Source: Apostichopus californicus
Lineage: Eukaryota; Echinodermata; Holothuroidea; Aspidochirotida; Stichopodidae
Assembly: GCA_020650975.1 (NCBI GenBank)
Contig: JAIPMN010007657.1
Coordinates: forward strand, 16,448 to 51,132
Reading direction: 5' to 3'
DNA length: 34,685 nt
Below are positions 1 through 12,500 of the stretch, one piece after another; within the stretch, counting starts at the first letter, position 1; the number at the start of each line of letters is the position of its first letter. Below the pieces are notes generated by a model. That model was not told where the DNA came from, did not search any database, and saw only the letters and a program-made list of their open reading frames with translations. A program made the translations under genes and the position numbers.

Positions 1-570
1 ATGTCCCCTCCCCCTTGCCTTTCTTTAGATAACTTCTGTGTCCCCCCTCCCATTCACCTCTCTGAATGTTAACCCTCTTCTTGATGACTACTATTGGACC
101 ATCAATAATGTAAGTAGCTCTGATGTCCCCTCCCCCTTGCCTTTCTTTAGATAACTTCTGTGTCCCCCCTCCCATTCACCTCTCTGAATGTTAACCCTCT
201 TCTTGATGACTACTATTGGACCATCAATAATCTAAGTAGCTCTGGTGTCCCCTCCCTTTGTATTTCTTTTTTATAACTTCTGTGTCCCCCTTCCCTGCCA
301 TTCACCTCTCTAATTGTTAACCCTCTTCTTGATGGCTTTTACTAGGACCATCAATAAGGTAGGTAGGTAGCATTGGTGGCCCCTCTGTTATCTCTCTGTG
401 TTAACCCTATTCTTGATGTTTTGTTTTGGACTATCAAGAAGGTATGTGATTTTGCTCCCATTTTCTAATTACCTCCCTCACAGCCAACCAACCACCCCCT
501 CTCCACCCCCCTGCTTCTTGGTGGCTTTTGTTTGGCTATCAGTAAACCAGGTACTTGTGTTACTCTGCCA
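1..570 (+). repeat. 122-bp tandem array of PGAP1 exon plus flanking intron
   Basis: The unit is a complete acceptor, an 81-bp exon, a donor and about 41 bp of intron. Copies start near 1, 123 and 245 at exactly 122-bp spacing, with shorter diverged copies near 367 and 456-560. Copies 1 and 2 are almost identical. Copy 2 (exon 151-231) keeps acceptor and frame but its donor reads CTAAGT. Copy 3 lacks the acceptor AG and has a stop in frame. Copies 4 and 5 keep only the exon 3' part and a donor-like GT. The gradient suggests growth from the left, where the window is cut. Confidence 0.9.
29..109 (+). CDS. PGAP1: PGAP1 exon (window exon 1), end of lipase domain; first copy of a tandem array
   Basis: This is an 81-bp exon, phase 0 at both ends, bounded by TTTCTTTAG and GTAAGT. 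It ends in NPLLDDYYWTINN, which aligns to human PGAP1 DRFITDFYTTVNN just before the NYW of the next exon. Four more copies of decreasing quality follow in tandem. This is the only one in view with an intact acceptor, reading frame and donor. Further copies may lie left of the window, so which copy is the ancestral exon cannot be decided here. Confidence 0.75.
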
Positions 571-3500
571 TCATTAACCTCTCTCTGATTTTATGCTCTT
601 TCAATATGAAGAGCTCAAACTAAATATGAAAAGTCTTTCCTTACTAGTGTCACATGATCTCTTGGAATTGAATACTTAATAGTATGATAGTAAGTATGCC
701 TATGGTACTGATTGTATAACACACATGCGTACCATTTAAAGTTTGCATTATCCTGGGGCCACCAAGTAAGAACATTCAATTCTCAAACAATATTAATATC
801 TTAACTTGAAATGTCAATTTTATCTGAAAGGAACCTATGGGCTCATCCGTCAAAGTTTCAAACTTACCAAAGAACTTTCTTTCATTTTTGCTGGTAGCTT
901 TGTGCCTACTTATGACATGGTTACTATTCATGATCGAAAACAATAAATCATTATCTATAAATACAGCTCAGATGACAGGTTAATTATTTAGCTTGTTTCA
1001 AGTTAAATCCATACAGACTATGCATTCTACGTTATGCTGGTACAGATTCCTACAAGCAATGTTCAGTGCATACAGAATTAAAACAAGGAAGTGCTAGGTA
1101 CTGTAAAACTATTCAAGTTTTGTGTCTAGCTGCTCTGAATTGATAAATGTTGAAAAAGAACAGTGAATGTCATCAATAAGTTGTTCTTGTTATAAAAGTC
1201 AAATAATAGGAGGAAATATTCATGATGATGCAATAAAAATTAAAAAGAAATTTCCATAAGGTAAGGAAATACAAATTCATAATGATACTTCTTTTCGTCT
1301 GTTTTTCTTAGTTCTTTTCTTAATTCTTTTTTTGTAAGTTATTTGTGTACTCTATGTACAGGGAGTGTATCACTAGATAAGCTCACAAGGGTTTCCTGAT
1401 ACACTTCCTTTCACATTCCATAACTCTCTGTATTAGCTACATTTGTATATGTTGTGAGCAAACAAAATAAATAAACGAAAGAAAGGGACCAGTTTATATG
1501 TAGTTTGAAATCCTGCATTTACGACATAACAGTGGATGTGTCTAGATTATTCTTGAAGGCAACAAAATCTTTTAAGCTAAGTAGTAACTTGTTTCAGTGC
1601 CATGCATCCTATTGCGATGTACTATTGGTGTATACTGGTGTAATTATTATCTAAACCATAGTGGATGGGGCCAGGAAGAGACTTTTAACATCTGATGGTG
1701 ATTTTTTTTAGACATAGTCTTTGTTCGGGCACAAAATAGCTTGCAGAACAGCGGATGTAGGATTTAGTGGTATGGTCGAGTTTAAAAGAGACCTAGTGGC
1801 TAGGAGGTTGTAAGGCCTTTCCCGGCCAAATTAATGTTGGTCTGTCATCCAGGGAGGAAATAACATGGTTTTCCCATCTGAGATGGTCTTCCAGGCCAAA
1901 ATACCATAATGTAACATGGTCGTATCGTTGACTGCCCTGACTGTACATCTAGAAAAGTGATAAATCATTCAAAACTTTATAAATACAGTTGATAGTTCAT
2001 TATTTTATCAATGTAGTATTGAGTTCCATTAGAGAATATTATGATTATTATTAATATTTTTATTATTAAGTTGTAAGATACCAACCATAGCAGTTGATAG
2101 TTCATTACTGGTATTAATGTAGTATTGAGTTCCATAAGATAATACTTGTATGATACATTGTTTCAGTTTACCCCAAAGGTAGCTCGCAGTTCAGTCAAGT
2201 ACAGTCACTGGAGTCTATATTGTTACATTTATCCATATCAGTTGGAATTTGGTATAGGGGCATCATAAAATCTGGCAGATATTTGTCACTTGGTATGTTA
2301 ATAGTATCTACAGTTACCAAGTCTGTATAAACAATGCTATCTGAGTGATTAAGTGTCTACTACATTTATCTTTCATTGTCTGTGCACCTGGCTTGGTACA
2401 AAATGGCAGCCTCTTGTCAACTCCTACAATATCAACTGTTTGGCTATGGGCTGGTAACTGGGAGGAGAGGAGGGAGGGTGGGGGGGGGGGGTCAGGGGGC
2501 AAAATGGTACAATTGTCACGAGTGCTCTCTAACCTTTGTAGAGCCAAACATGTTAAATATCAAATAACTCAGTGATTTTTTTTGCTCTCCACAATGGCTG
2601 TCCAAAGATGGTATCATTATATAGTTATTCCGGGTGTAAGAACTGTTTTAAAGCGAATAACATTTTGCCCTACTCTACTGTAGTACTGGAAGGCAAATCA
2701 AGAGGCTTTGAATCATGTAACGTTGCTGTCGGTCGGTGGAGGTCATCGGGACATCATGGTGAAGTCCGCTGCCACTGACCTGAATGGGATTGTCTTACCT
2801 ACTCGTCGTATCTCGTCTGTGGTAAGTTACTTATAAATACCTCAAATAAAACAATTTGATAGCTAATCAAAATGTGATTTGTATAAATCATATTTGTTGG
2901 CTAATATTTTCTATCATGTTTTGGATAGAATCTTTAATATTATTCTACTAATGTTGTTGTTGTTGTTCTACAGTTAATTCACAAATTTCTGAAAGAGCTG
3001 AATCTGCTTAAATATTTTAAAAAATGTTAGAAGGCTAACAGGCAGTGTTTTGTTTCTGATGGAATGTGACTTTCTGGTGAATGTTTCATTGTTTCCATGA
3101 CATCATTTTGTAATTAATGATATTAGTCGGTCTAATTAAGGACATGGTTTAAATTAATAGATTGATCTGTCCTTATTGTACTGATATGGTTTACAGTGTT
3201 TAAAGAGTTGAAACATTCTTTCATGCAGGATCTGCCTTTGGACTTTGCCTTTGAACTGCTTTGCCAAAATGATTGTCACTATCTAATTTGCTTCCTTTTT
3301 TTCTTTCAAAATAGTAGCAGTTTTGTGGTTTGATATGCCTTCTGAGCCAGTATGACAGTAGGAAATTAAATGGTTTAAAACATCTCAAACATGACATCAC
3401 ATTGAAGTAAATCTTTGAATATTTGATATATTTTGAAAATATTTGATATATTTTGAATATTTTGAATATTTTGAATATTTCATATATTTCATATATTTCA

Positions 3501-6500
3501 TATATTTCATATATTTCATATATTTCATATATTTCATATATTTGTATATATTTCATATATTTCATATATTTCATATATTTGTATATATTTGTATATATTT
3601 GTATATATTTTATATATTTTATATATTTGTATATATTTTATATATTTTATTTTGTGTGTGGATCTCTGTACATTTCTTGTACTGTTCAGTATTTTCAGTA
3701 TTACCTCAATATGGAGGTACAATATGATTCATTCATCATATTTTCTATTTTAACAGAGTATGTCTGTGCCTCATGTTTGGTTAGCTGCTGATCACCAATG
3801 TATTGTCTGGTAAGTACCTCACAAAGCAAATATATATGACTATCACAAGAGGAAAATTATAAATGTTTCACGTACTTGTGTTTAGTTTAGAGAGATTTCT
3901 TTAGTTCGTTTCATCGCATGGTGTGTAGCAATCAGGAGCAGTTCTGTGACATCATTAACAATGTTATTAGCAGGGATGTTACAAGTCATGAATGAAGTCA
4001 ATAATATTCAATCTGAGTGACTGGAAGAAGTTTGTGAAGTTTAGGTAATACAGAGGCTGGAGTTCATGACTCCAGTCAGGAAAATTACCTGAAAATAAAA
4101 GACAACTCTGCTTTAGTAGAAACTCTGATATCAAAGTATGAGTTCTTTGACAAATTTGAACCTCATTCAAATATACTCTGATCACACGAGGGGTTTAGGG
4201 GGTTAGGGTAAGGGTTAGGGTTAGGATTAGAGGCATGAGAGTACCCAACACACGGTCCCCCTCTCCAGAATTCCTCCAAGAGTTTTGAAATCTCACCTCT
4301 AGATGCAGACAAAATGCAGCTCTCACACCATTAAACTTATTCAGTTTTATAGCAATACTTCTGTATCCACAACTGTCTAACTTAGTCATAATTTCAATGT
4401 GAATTTACTTCTTTCCAAGTAAAAAACAAAGAAAGAACAGGGTAACAATACCTTCTCAAATTTGACTTTGACTTTTCCAATTTTGTAGTGAGCTATGCTC
4501 TGTCATTGAAGAGACAGCCATGAAGGTAGCGCATATGAGTTCAAAATGTATGCCAATATACACAGTAACGTATGAACAGATATAAAATGATGGTTTCTGG
4601 ATTCATACGTGACAGCATAATGTATCTCCATGTATAAACTAAAAGATGGTATTTGTCCTGTATGTAACTCAATCTTTCTCCATCTATAAACTAAAAGATG
4701 GTATGAATCCTGTATTTAACTCAATCTATCTCCATCTATAAACTAAAAGATGATATGAGTCCTGAATTTAACTCAATCTATCTCCATCTATAAACTAAAA
4801 GATGGTATGAATCCTGTATTTAACTCAATCTATCTCCATCTAAAAACTAAAAGATGGTATGAATCCTGTATTTAACTCAATCTATCTCCATCTATAAACT
4901 AAAAGATGGTATGATTCCTGTATTTAACTCAATCTATCTCCATCTATAAACTAAAAGATGGTATGATATAATTCTCTGCTATTTTCTCTCTCCTTCTAGA
5001 AGAAATCATTTTACTTTTTCTCATTCTTTGCCAGGTGCAAAGAATTGGTTTTAGCTACAAAGAGGGCGCTGTTTGACATGATTGATCCCAAGACCAGCCT
5101 GGTTAGTGCTTTCATTCATACCGTTTCTGAATTCTAAAAAATGGAACATTTTGTAACATGGTTGTACCAAATATTTCTTCAAAGGTAATATGTGTCCCTG
5201 ATGTTTCATTGTGATCATTCTATATGCATACATAGGTCTCTTAAGTAGTAATGCATTAATTTGACATATTTTGTTGTACTTCATGCAGGCAGATTAGACT
5301 TCTTATTTGTGATGCATTAAATGGGATTCATCTTTCAAGTGTGTGATGGACATGTCCGTATCTCATGCAAGTTATATTGAGACTTTTGTGTTTAATTCAG
5401 CTAATTCTCTTCTAAATAGTAATGGCATTCACTCTATCATTTATTGTCATGTTCAATAATGTGAGTCACATTTTTAATTTTTCTGTTTCTCTCATATCTC
5501 CTAACTGGAGATGTTTTCAATCGGCCCTTCTTCATTAATACAACCTTTGGCCGGTCTTCAAATAAATTGCTCAATTCGATCTATTAATTGTTTTAGATAT
5601 CAGAGGATGCTGAACACAGGATGAATGTCTTCAGATATCACTTTACAGACCACTCTGGCAGCAAGGTCTATCAAGGACATGCAGAAGATACCATTAACTT
5701 CTCAGGTTATAATTTATATGCATTTTATGTGGAAGATACCATTAACTTCTCAGGTTATAATTAATCCTTTATGGAGAAGATACCATTAACTTCTTAGGTT
5801 ATAATTATTGCTTTATGTGGAAGATACCATTAACTTCTCAGGTTATCATTACTGCTTTATGTAGAAGATACCATTAACTTCTCAGGTATTAATTATTTTT
5901 TTATGTGGAAGATACCATTAACTTCTTCGGTTATGTTTATTGCTTCATGTGGAAGGTACCATTAACTTCTCTGGTTATAATTATTTCTTTTTTTTTCTCA
6001 TCCTTACATTTTCCTGTTTGTTTTCATTTTTTTGGGTCATATTAAAGTAGAAATAAGTAGTAATGTAGCATTTCTACAACTCAAATATTAACTTTATTAT
6101 TGTTTATTTTTTTCTCGTCAATAAGCTTTCACTGATTTTTTGTTTTTTATTCCTTGTGTGTGTGTGCATCTGTGTATGTATGTGACGCCTTGGCTTGTAG
6201 AGGTAACTCAATGTCCTAAAGATGGATGGACTTCAAACTTTGTATGTACAGTAGATGCACCACATGAGATTTCGGCTGCTATTGTTTGTAGCTGGGATGG
6301 AAGGTCACACTAGGTCACCAAAGGTCAAACTGGGAAACCTAGTAAACACGATTACTCAATATTAGAAAGTTGGATGGACATCAAACTTGGCATGTACATA
6401 AAACATAGTGAGTTCTTGGCTGCTATTGTTTTGGGCTGGGATCAAAGGTCGTACTAGGTCACCAGAGGTCAAAATGTGGGAACATTTTAAACATGATATC

Positions 6501-9500
6501 TCAAGAAGAGAAGCTTTGATGATCTCATGCTTGGCCAGTTGATGTCCCATATTGATAGAAGAACCCTACAGTATTTAAATTGGTGGAGGTCAAATGTCAT
6601 TTTAAACATGATAACTCCAAAATTGAAGCAACAATTAACCTGTGAGTGCTCCAATGCTAAGATTTTCTTTGGTGAAGATAGTTTGGTCAAATTCAGTTCA
6701 GTTTAGTTTTGTGAAGGTGCTCTATAGGTCTTCAACAAAACAAATAGTTATCTAGGAATAGGTTGCCATCCAATTATTTTCAACCCTCTGGGCCTCTAGG
6801 CTGGATCAACAGGTTATCTCAAATGTTGGGGAGGGGGTTGGGGGTGGGAATTGGCTCAAGGGATCAACAGGTCATCTCAAATTGTCCAATATTGTCCATT
6901 TTCTCTATAATTGGCTGTAAGTTGTGCAAATATTTCACAGTGTATAAACAATGTCTGGTAGACTTCTCATTCATTAATAACAATTATTAAAGGGATGGAA
7001 CTGCAAGGTGGCAGAGCTGATGTACTAACTCAAAATTGGTAAAAGAAAATGTCCTTTTATTCATACATCTATGTGTCAATATTTCACATAGGAAGACTAT
7101 TCTTTCTGGGATATTGAAATATTGTACTGTAAAATCCTTACCAGTGAATGAAATGGATGATGCCCCCACAAAGGAGTGCTACAAATAAGAGCTGAAAATC
7201 TCATATCTATTCTGGTTATCTATTCTGGTATCTATACTACTTCACACTTGACATAAATCAAGCAAGAGGGCCTGTATACATTCCTTGCCCGTCTGAAGAG
7301 TGTACAGTACCAATCATTGAAATAATCAATCAATCAATCAGAAATCTAGTATCTATTCTACTTCACTCTTGACATAAATCAAGCTAGAGGGCCTTTATAC
7401 ATTCTTTGCCCGTCTGAAGATGTGTACAGCACCAATCATTGAAATTATCCATCAATCAATCAGAAATCTAGTATCTATTCTACTTCACTCTTGACATAAA
7501 TCAAGCTAGAGGGCCTTTATACATTCTTTGCCCGTCTGAAGATGTGTACAGCGCCAATCATTGAAGTAATCTATCAATCAATCAGAAATCTAGTATCTAT
7601 ACTACTTCACACTTGACATAAATCAAAGCAAGAGGGCCTTTATACATTCTTTGCCCGTCTGAAGATGTGTACAGCGCCAATCATTGAAGTAATCTATCAA
7701 TCAATCAGAAATCTAGTATCTATACTACTTCACACTTGACATAAATCAAAGCAAGAGGGCCTTTATACAATCTTTGCCCATTTGATATGTCTTTGAAATG
7801 TTTGGGCTATTGAAGTTTAGTTTTGAAGTTAGGTATTTATTGCTTAGCAGATCTTCAGCCTAACGTATAGAAAGGACGTACTTGTAAATGCGTGGTTAGT
7901 ACTCACCGTGTGAAGTGGCAGTCTATAACTTGACAAAGTGCGGTTGTATTTTCTGTGTTTGTTTATAAGAATGAGTGAATTGTTCATCATCATACCTTAA
8001 AAGACACACTATAGAAGCTATCTGCTTGGGGGATGTTTTCATCTCCCAGTGATTATTTCATATTTCATATTATTCTTCAACAGACAAAGAAAACTTGACA
8101 TTCAAGATAGCCAGTGATTCCAGACTCCATATCGCAGCATCTAACAAAGACAAGATCACTTATTATCTCTTTCCCATCCCATCGGCCAACCACGGATTTG
8201 TAGCTACCACTAAAATACCTGCAGCTAGATGGATCTTCCTCTGCACAAAAGCCACAACGACAACCTGCGAGGAAGGAATTGACATAACAAAGAGGGGTCG
8301 TGTGGTGCCACCCTTTAAGGCATCCGTTCGTGAAATCCATCTGGATCCAGAGGAACTGGAAGGTCATAAATTTGTCGTGGTGAGAGTTTTAAGTGGCAAA
8401 GGGGTGAGTTCTACCATCTTTTCCTTTCGTTTTTTCAATTCTGTTCTCGATGGTTTGTCACGACGTGTACCTCACTGCGCATGTAAAAACGAGAAATGAA
8501 TGAGGACTTTACATTTAAATGTTTGTGAAGAAAAGGTTTTTACAGTTTTACTGATATAGTATGTCTCTCTAACTGCTAGAAAGCTTTCATTATTTTACAG
8601 AAGATCTCCAAGGATATGGTGAAAATATTCATAGATGATTTTATTTTTGAGGAGAAAATCTTGTCTCTATTTTGTTTATCTTGATATTGTCTCTTTTTTG
8701 TTTATTTTTATAGGGTGTGATTAATGCAGAGATGTATGATTATGAAGATGGAAACGCTGTGGTTACATTACCACCATTTTTCTCATTACGTAAGGAAATC
8801 ATTCTCTAATATATTGAGTATTTTATTATAAAGTTTTGTAATAAACTTGGGAGTCGTTAATACTGAGTGTGAATTTTTCCGCAGTACATTTTGTCAAATG
8901 CTGCTCTTTTTTGTTGTTGCCTGGTTCTTTTTTTTTTTTTTTGGCCACGCTTGGTATCTTTATTGGTAACCTTCTTGTGCCAGTTCGAATATATTTGGAT
9001 ACAATAAGGTCAAAAACCTTTTACAAGTAATGATAAGTGCATACAAAAACAATGATGCATCGTAATTAACTGAACAGTATAGTGCAATTACTCAATGAAT
9101 CTTTTAACTGCTCGTAAGAAATAAAAGCTTGGCCTCTTTGCTTGAGTTGTTTCTCAAGTTTAATAGCAAATTTTAACTTATATAAAAATCTCTACATCTC
9201 ATATCCGTGTTTGTAATTTTTTTACTGAAGATGAAGTACTTGAGATGAAAAATTAAGAAATTATATGGGTGATTCACAGAATAATGAAACCCGAAGCAAA
9301 TGTCATTCTTAAATATAAATTGACTGCCAAAATTGTTGTCTGGTTCTGTCTTTATTTTCTTTACCAAATACACCCTACTTTTAGAAGTTTCAATATTGAA
9401 TTTCTTTTGTGACTAGGTGAATTACATTAACTTGAATGACTGTCAGGACCATACAGAGGAATTCTGACTTATGCAGCGATAATTAAACTTCACTGAGTCG

Positions 9501-12500
9501 ATTACAAGGAACACTCTCTCAAATAAACAATATATCACAATGACTGAGATCATTGCAATCCTAGACAATAGTCAATTAGCATGATAATTGTGATTATTGC
9601 ATTCCCAGCAGCACAAATATTAGGTTACCTCAGAATGGTACTGTACACTGTAACATTTGTATGATATATTAGTCTGATATTTCACAGCAGAAAGATTTTG
9701 AAAGTCCTTAAAATAGCTAGGAAGCAAATGATGGTTGTGGCCAAACTCTCCCTGCATTGAGATCACTAGCCACCCACCGTTCCCTTATTCATATTAAATA
9801 TTATGAAGTTATATTATATTTCATCTTAGGTTAACTCTTATACTTTTGTTTCCTGCAGAACCTCAAACAGTAATGAATGTGACCGGTGAAAGTTACATCA
9901 GTATGGTCCTGGAAGATTTCACATCAGTTTCCACAGCCTATGTAGCAGAACTAGTACATGTAATGTGCCCCTCAGATGTTACAGCAAGTTAGTATTCTCT
10001 CATTGATTAATTGCATGTTATTAACACAAATTTCAAAATAGTGTTTTGACTAGTCACTGCTTCTTACTTTAGATAGAATATGATGGTGAGCTTTAGCATC
10101 ATTCTTGATCACATGACCAATTTAAGTTTAATAATGACTGAGAGACAGTTTGATCTGTTACAATCTTATCTGGAGTAAAACTTGGAAGGTAATGTAAAAT
10201 CTGCAAGAAAATGCAAAAGGCTACTTTAATCAATATCATTGATGATAGCTGTTCAGACCTACTGGACTGGAGCTAGCAGTACATTTTGTAGTGCTTGTCA
10301 AACTTCCCACCCCTCCCCCACCCCACCCCTCTTTCACTTTATATTCTTCCCTCTTAATCCATATTTTGCTTCAAATGCATTTTTGGGATCTCACAGGACT
10401 ATTTCATAGCCCCCAATATTGCTAGATATGATTATAATTCTTATCTGAGAATGAGAACTACTTTGAGTAATACTCTGGCATTTATGGAATAATTATTTCC
10501 ATGGTATTCATGGCCATGAGAGAATATTGAAATAGTCTTTCCATAAATGTTGGTTTAGCGATGGTTCTTGTTTCTGATTAACTGCACACATATAGCTGAA
10601 CTGTTGCAGCTGCTTTCACTTCTGCAGAAATCAACTCTACGTTACGCTTTGAAGTTCCATGGAAAGAAGAGGATACCTTCTCAGTTGCTTCCGTAAAGGA
10701 CACAAACTCTCTCTCCTTGAAACTACAGAGTGGCCGTCCACCCAAAGCTGATAATGAGAGTACGCCTAGACTGTCTGTATACATGGACCCTAGATGTCAG
10801 TATGCAGTCACTCTGAGGTACTCACACAAAGAAGGATATGGACAGGTGAGTGCTGTAGAGGGTTTGTCCACCCAATGCTGATAATGAGAGTACGCCTAGA
10901 CTGTCTGTATACATGGACCCTAGATGTCAGTATGCAGTCACTCTGAGGTACTCACACAAAGAAGGATATGGACAGGTGAGTGCTGTAGAGGGTTTGTCCA
11001 CCCAATGCTGATAATGAGAGTATGCCTAGACTGTCTGTATACATGGACCCTAGATGTCAGTATGCAGTCACTCTGAGGTACTCACACAAAGAAGGATATG
11101 GTCAGGTGAGTGCTGTAGAGGGTTTGTACACCCAATGCTGATAATGAGAGTATGCCTAGACTGTCTGTATACATGGACCCTAGATGTCAGTATGCAGTCA
11201 CTCTGAGGTACTCACACAAAGAAGGATATGGACAGGTGAGTGCTGTAGAGGGTTTGTCCACCCAATGCTGATAATGAGAGTATGCCTACATTACATATTG
11301 ATGAAACATAAATACCTGGCAAGTAAATAAGGTTGCTTTTAAACTGAGCTTAATCATCTCTGTGTCATTATCATACTTTTCCTTGATGTTAAGTAAAATT
11401 GTTTCTTATTCAAAGGATGTTTTCCTGAAAGTAAGACTAACATTTCCAGCTACTCAATTTGTTTTACGGATTATTTTTATAGCTTTGTGGGTAATGTGAA
11501 AGAGGTTTATGTTTGTGTTACTGTTGCACTGTGTCTAGAGAGACAGTGCAAACTTGTTATTTGTTATATTGGATCAAACACACAAAGAAGTCAAACACTA
11601 CTTTTCTGGTGACTATTTGTGTAGAAAGTGAATTGACTTCATCAGCACCGACAGAAATAGATAACAATGTACTAAGTTAGTCTTCATCTTCTTTCAGTGC
11701 CATTGCGTCCTCAGTCTTTGTAGTAAAGAGTGGATTACTGATGACATCAGGTTTGGGATTAAATAAGATCACCGAGGTGTACGTGCTTAAAAATGATAGC
11801 TTCCTGGAAAGACTGGCAACTACTTGGATAAAATTCAATAAAACAGATACTACTTTGGTAACTATTTGTAAAGACTTTGAAGTGATGTCATAAGCACAGA
11901 CAGGAATAGACCATTAAAATAATCCATCTCTTCTTCCAGTGCCATTAATTTGTCAGTCTTTATAGTCAAAGAAGATTTACTGGTGGCATATGGAGTTTAG
12001 GATTAAAGAAAGTTTTTGTAGCGGAACCTCTTTGAAAATGGCAGTTTCCTTTAAGAACTGTCAGCTTCTTGGAGAGGGAGGGATTGGGCAGGTGGACAAT
12101 AGATTCAATCTTTAATGCTCATCTAGTTCTCTTCATAATTGGACAACATGGGGATTTACCTAGAAAGAAAGTAAATTGTACTTGATTCCCTTATAAGATC
12201 TCAGATCACATAGGAAGGTTGAACTACAACGGGATATTACAAAGAAAGTACTAGGGTGAAGAAACAACTAAAGTAGCACCTTATGGAAAATATGATTGTA
12301 TTTATAACTATACCAGACCTAGAAATTCTGACTATTTACCCGCTAAACGCCAGTGGGTTTTACAATTTGCCAGTAGAACAAAAAGGCACTTGAATTTCTC
12401 TGCCAGTCAGTACATGTTGCTCTTGTAGTAATTCAAGGAAACTGCTAATTGGAATTTGATTTTAGCAAGTAGATCTTTTATGCATTGACATTTAATATCA

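Larger units (their letters stand above)
3810..5034 (+). other. PGAP1 intron 3
   Basis: Contains a short telomere-like tract at 4190-4230 and the 52-bp array at 4617-4968. Small ORFs at 3979-4389 on the minus strand have no recognisable product. Confidence 0.7.
5706..8083 (+). other. PGAP1 intron 5
   Basis: Holds the donor array (to 5995), an AGGTCA-containing duplicated repeat (6195-6660), a G-rich stretch at 6827-6850, and a 122-bp tandem array (7205-7790). No gene seen. Confidence 0.7.

Noticed and set aside
2572-2778. 68-codon + strand ORF
   Set aside because: It overlaps PGAP1 exon 2 in a different frame. The homologous frame (YWKANQEALNHV) is the real one.
3221-3791. Several 60-117 codon ORFs on both strands with YEIYEI, ISYISY or YFIYFI repeats
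   Set aside because: They come from the 9-bp microsatellite, which keeps all frames open. No complexity or family resemblance.
8404-8499. Continuation of exon 6 reading frame past 8403
   Set aside because: The GTGAGT donor at 8404 and the phase of the exon at 8714 show the frame is simply open into the intron by chance.
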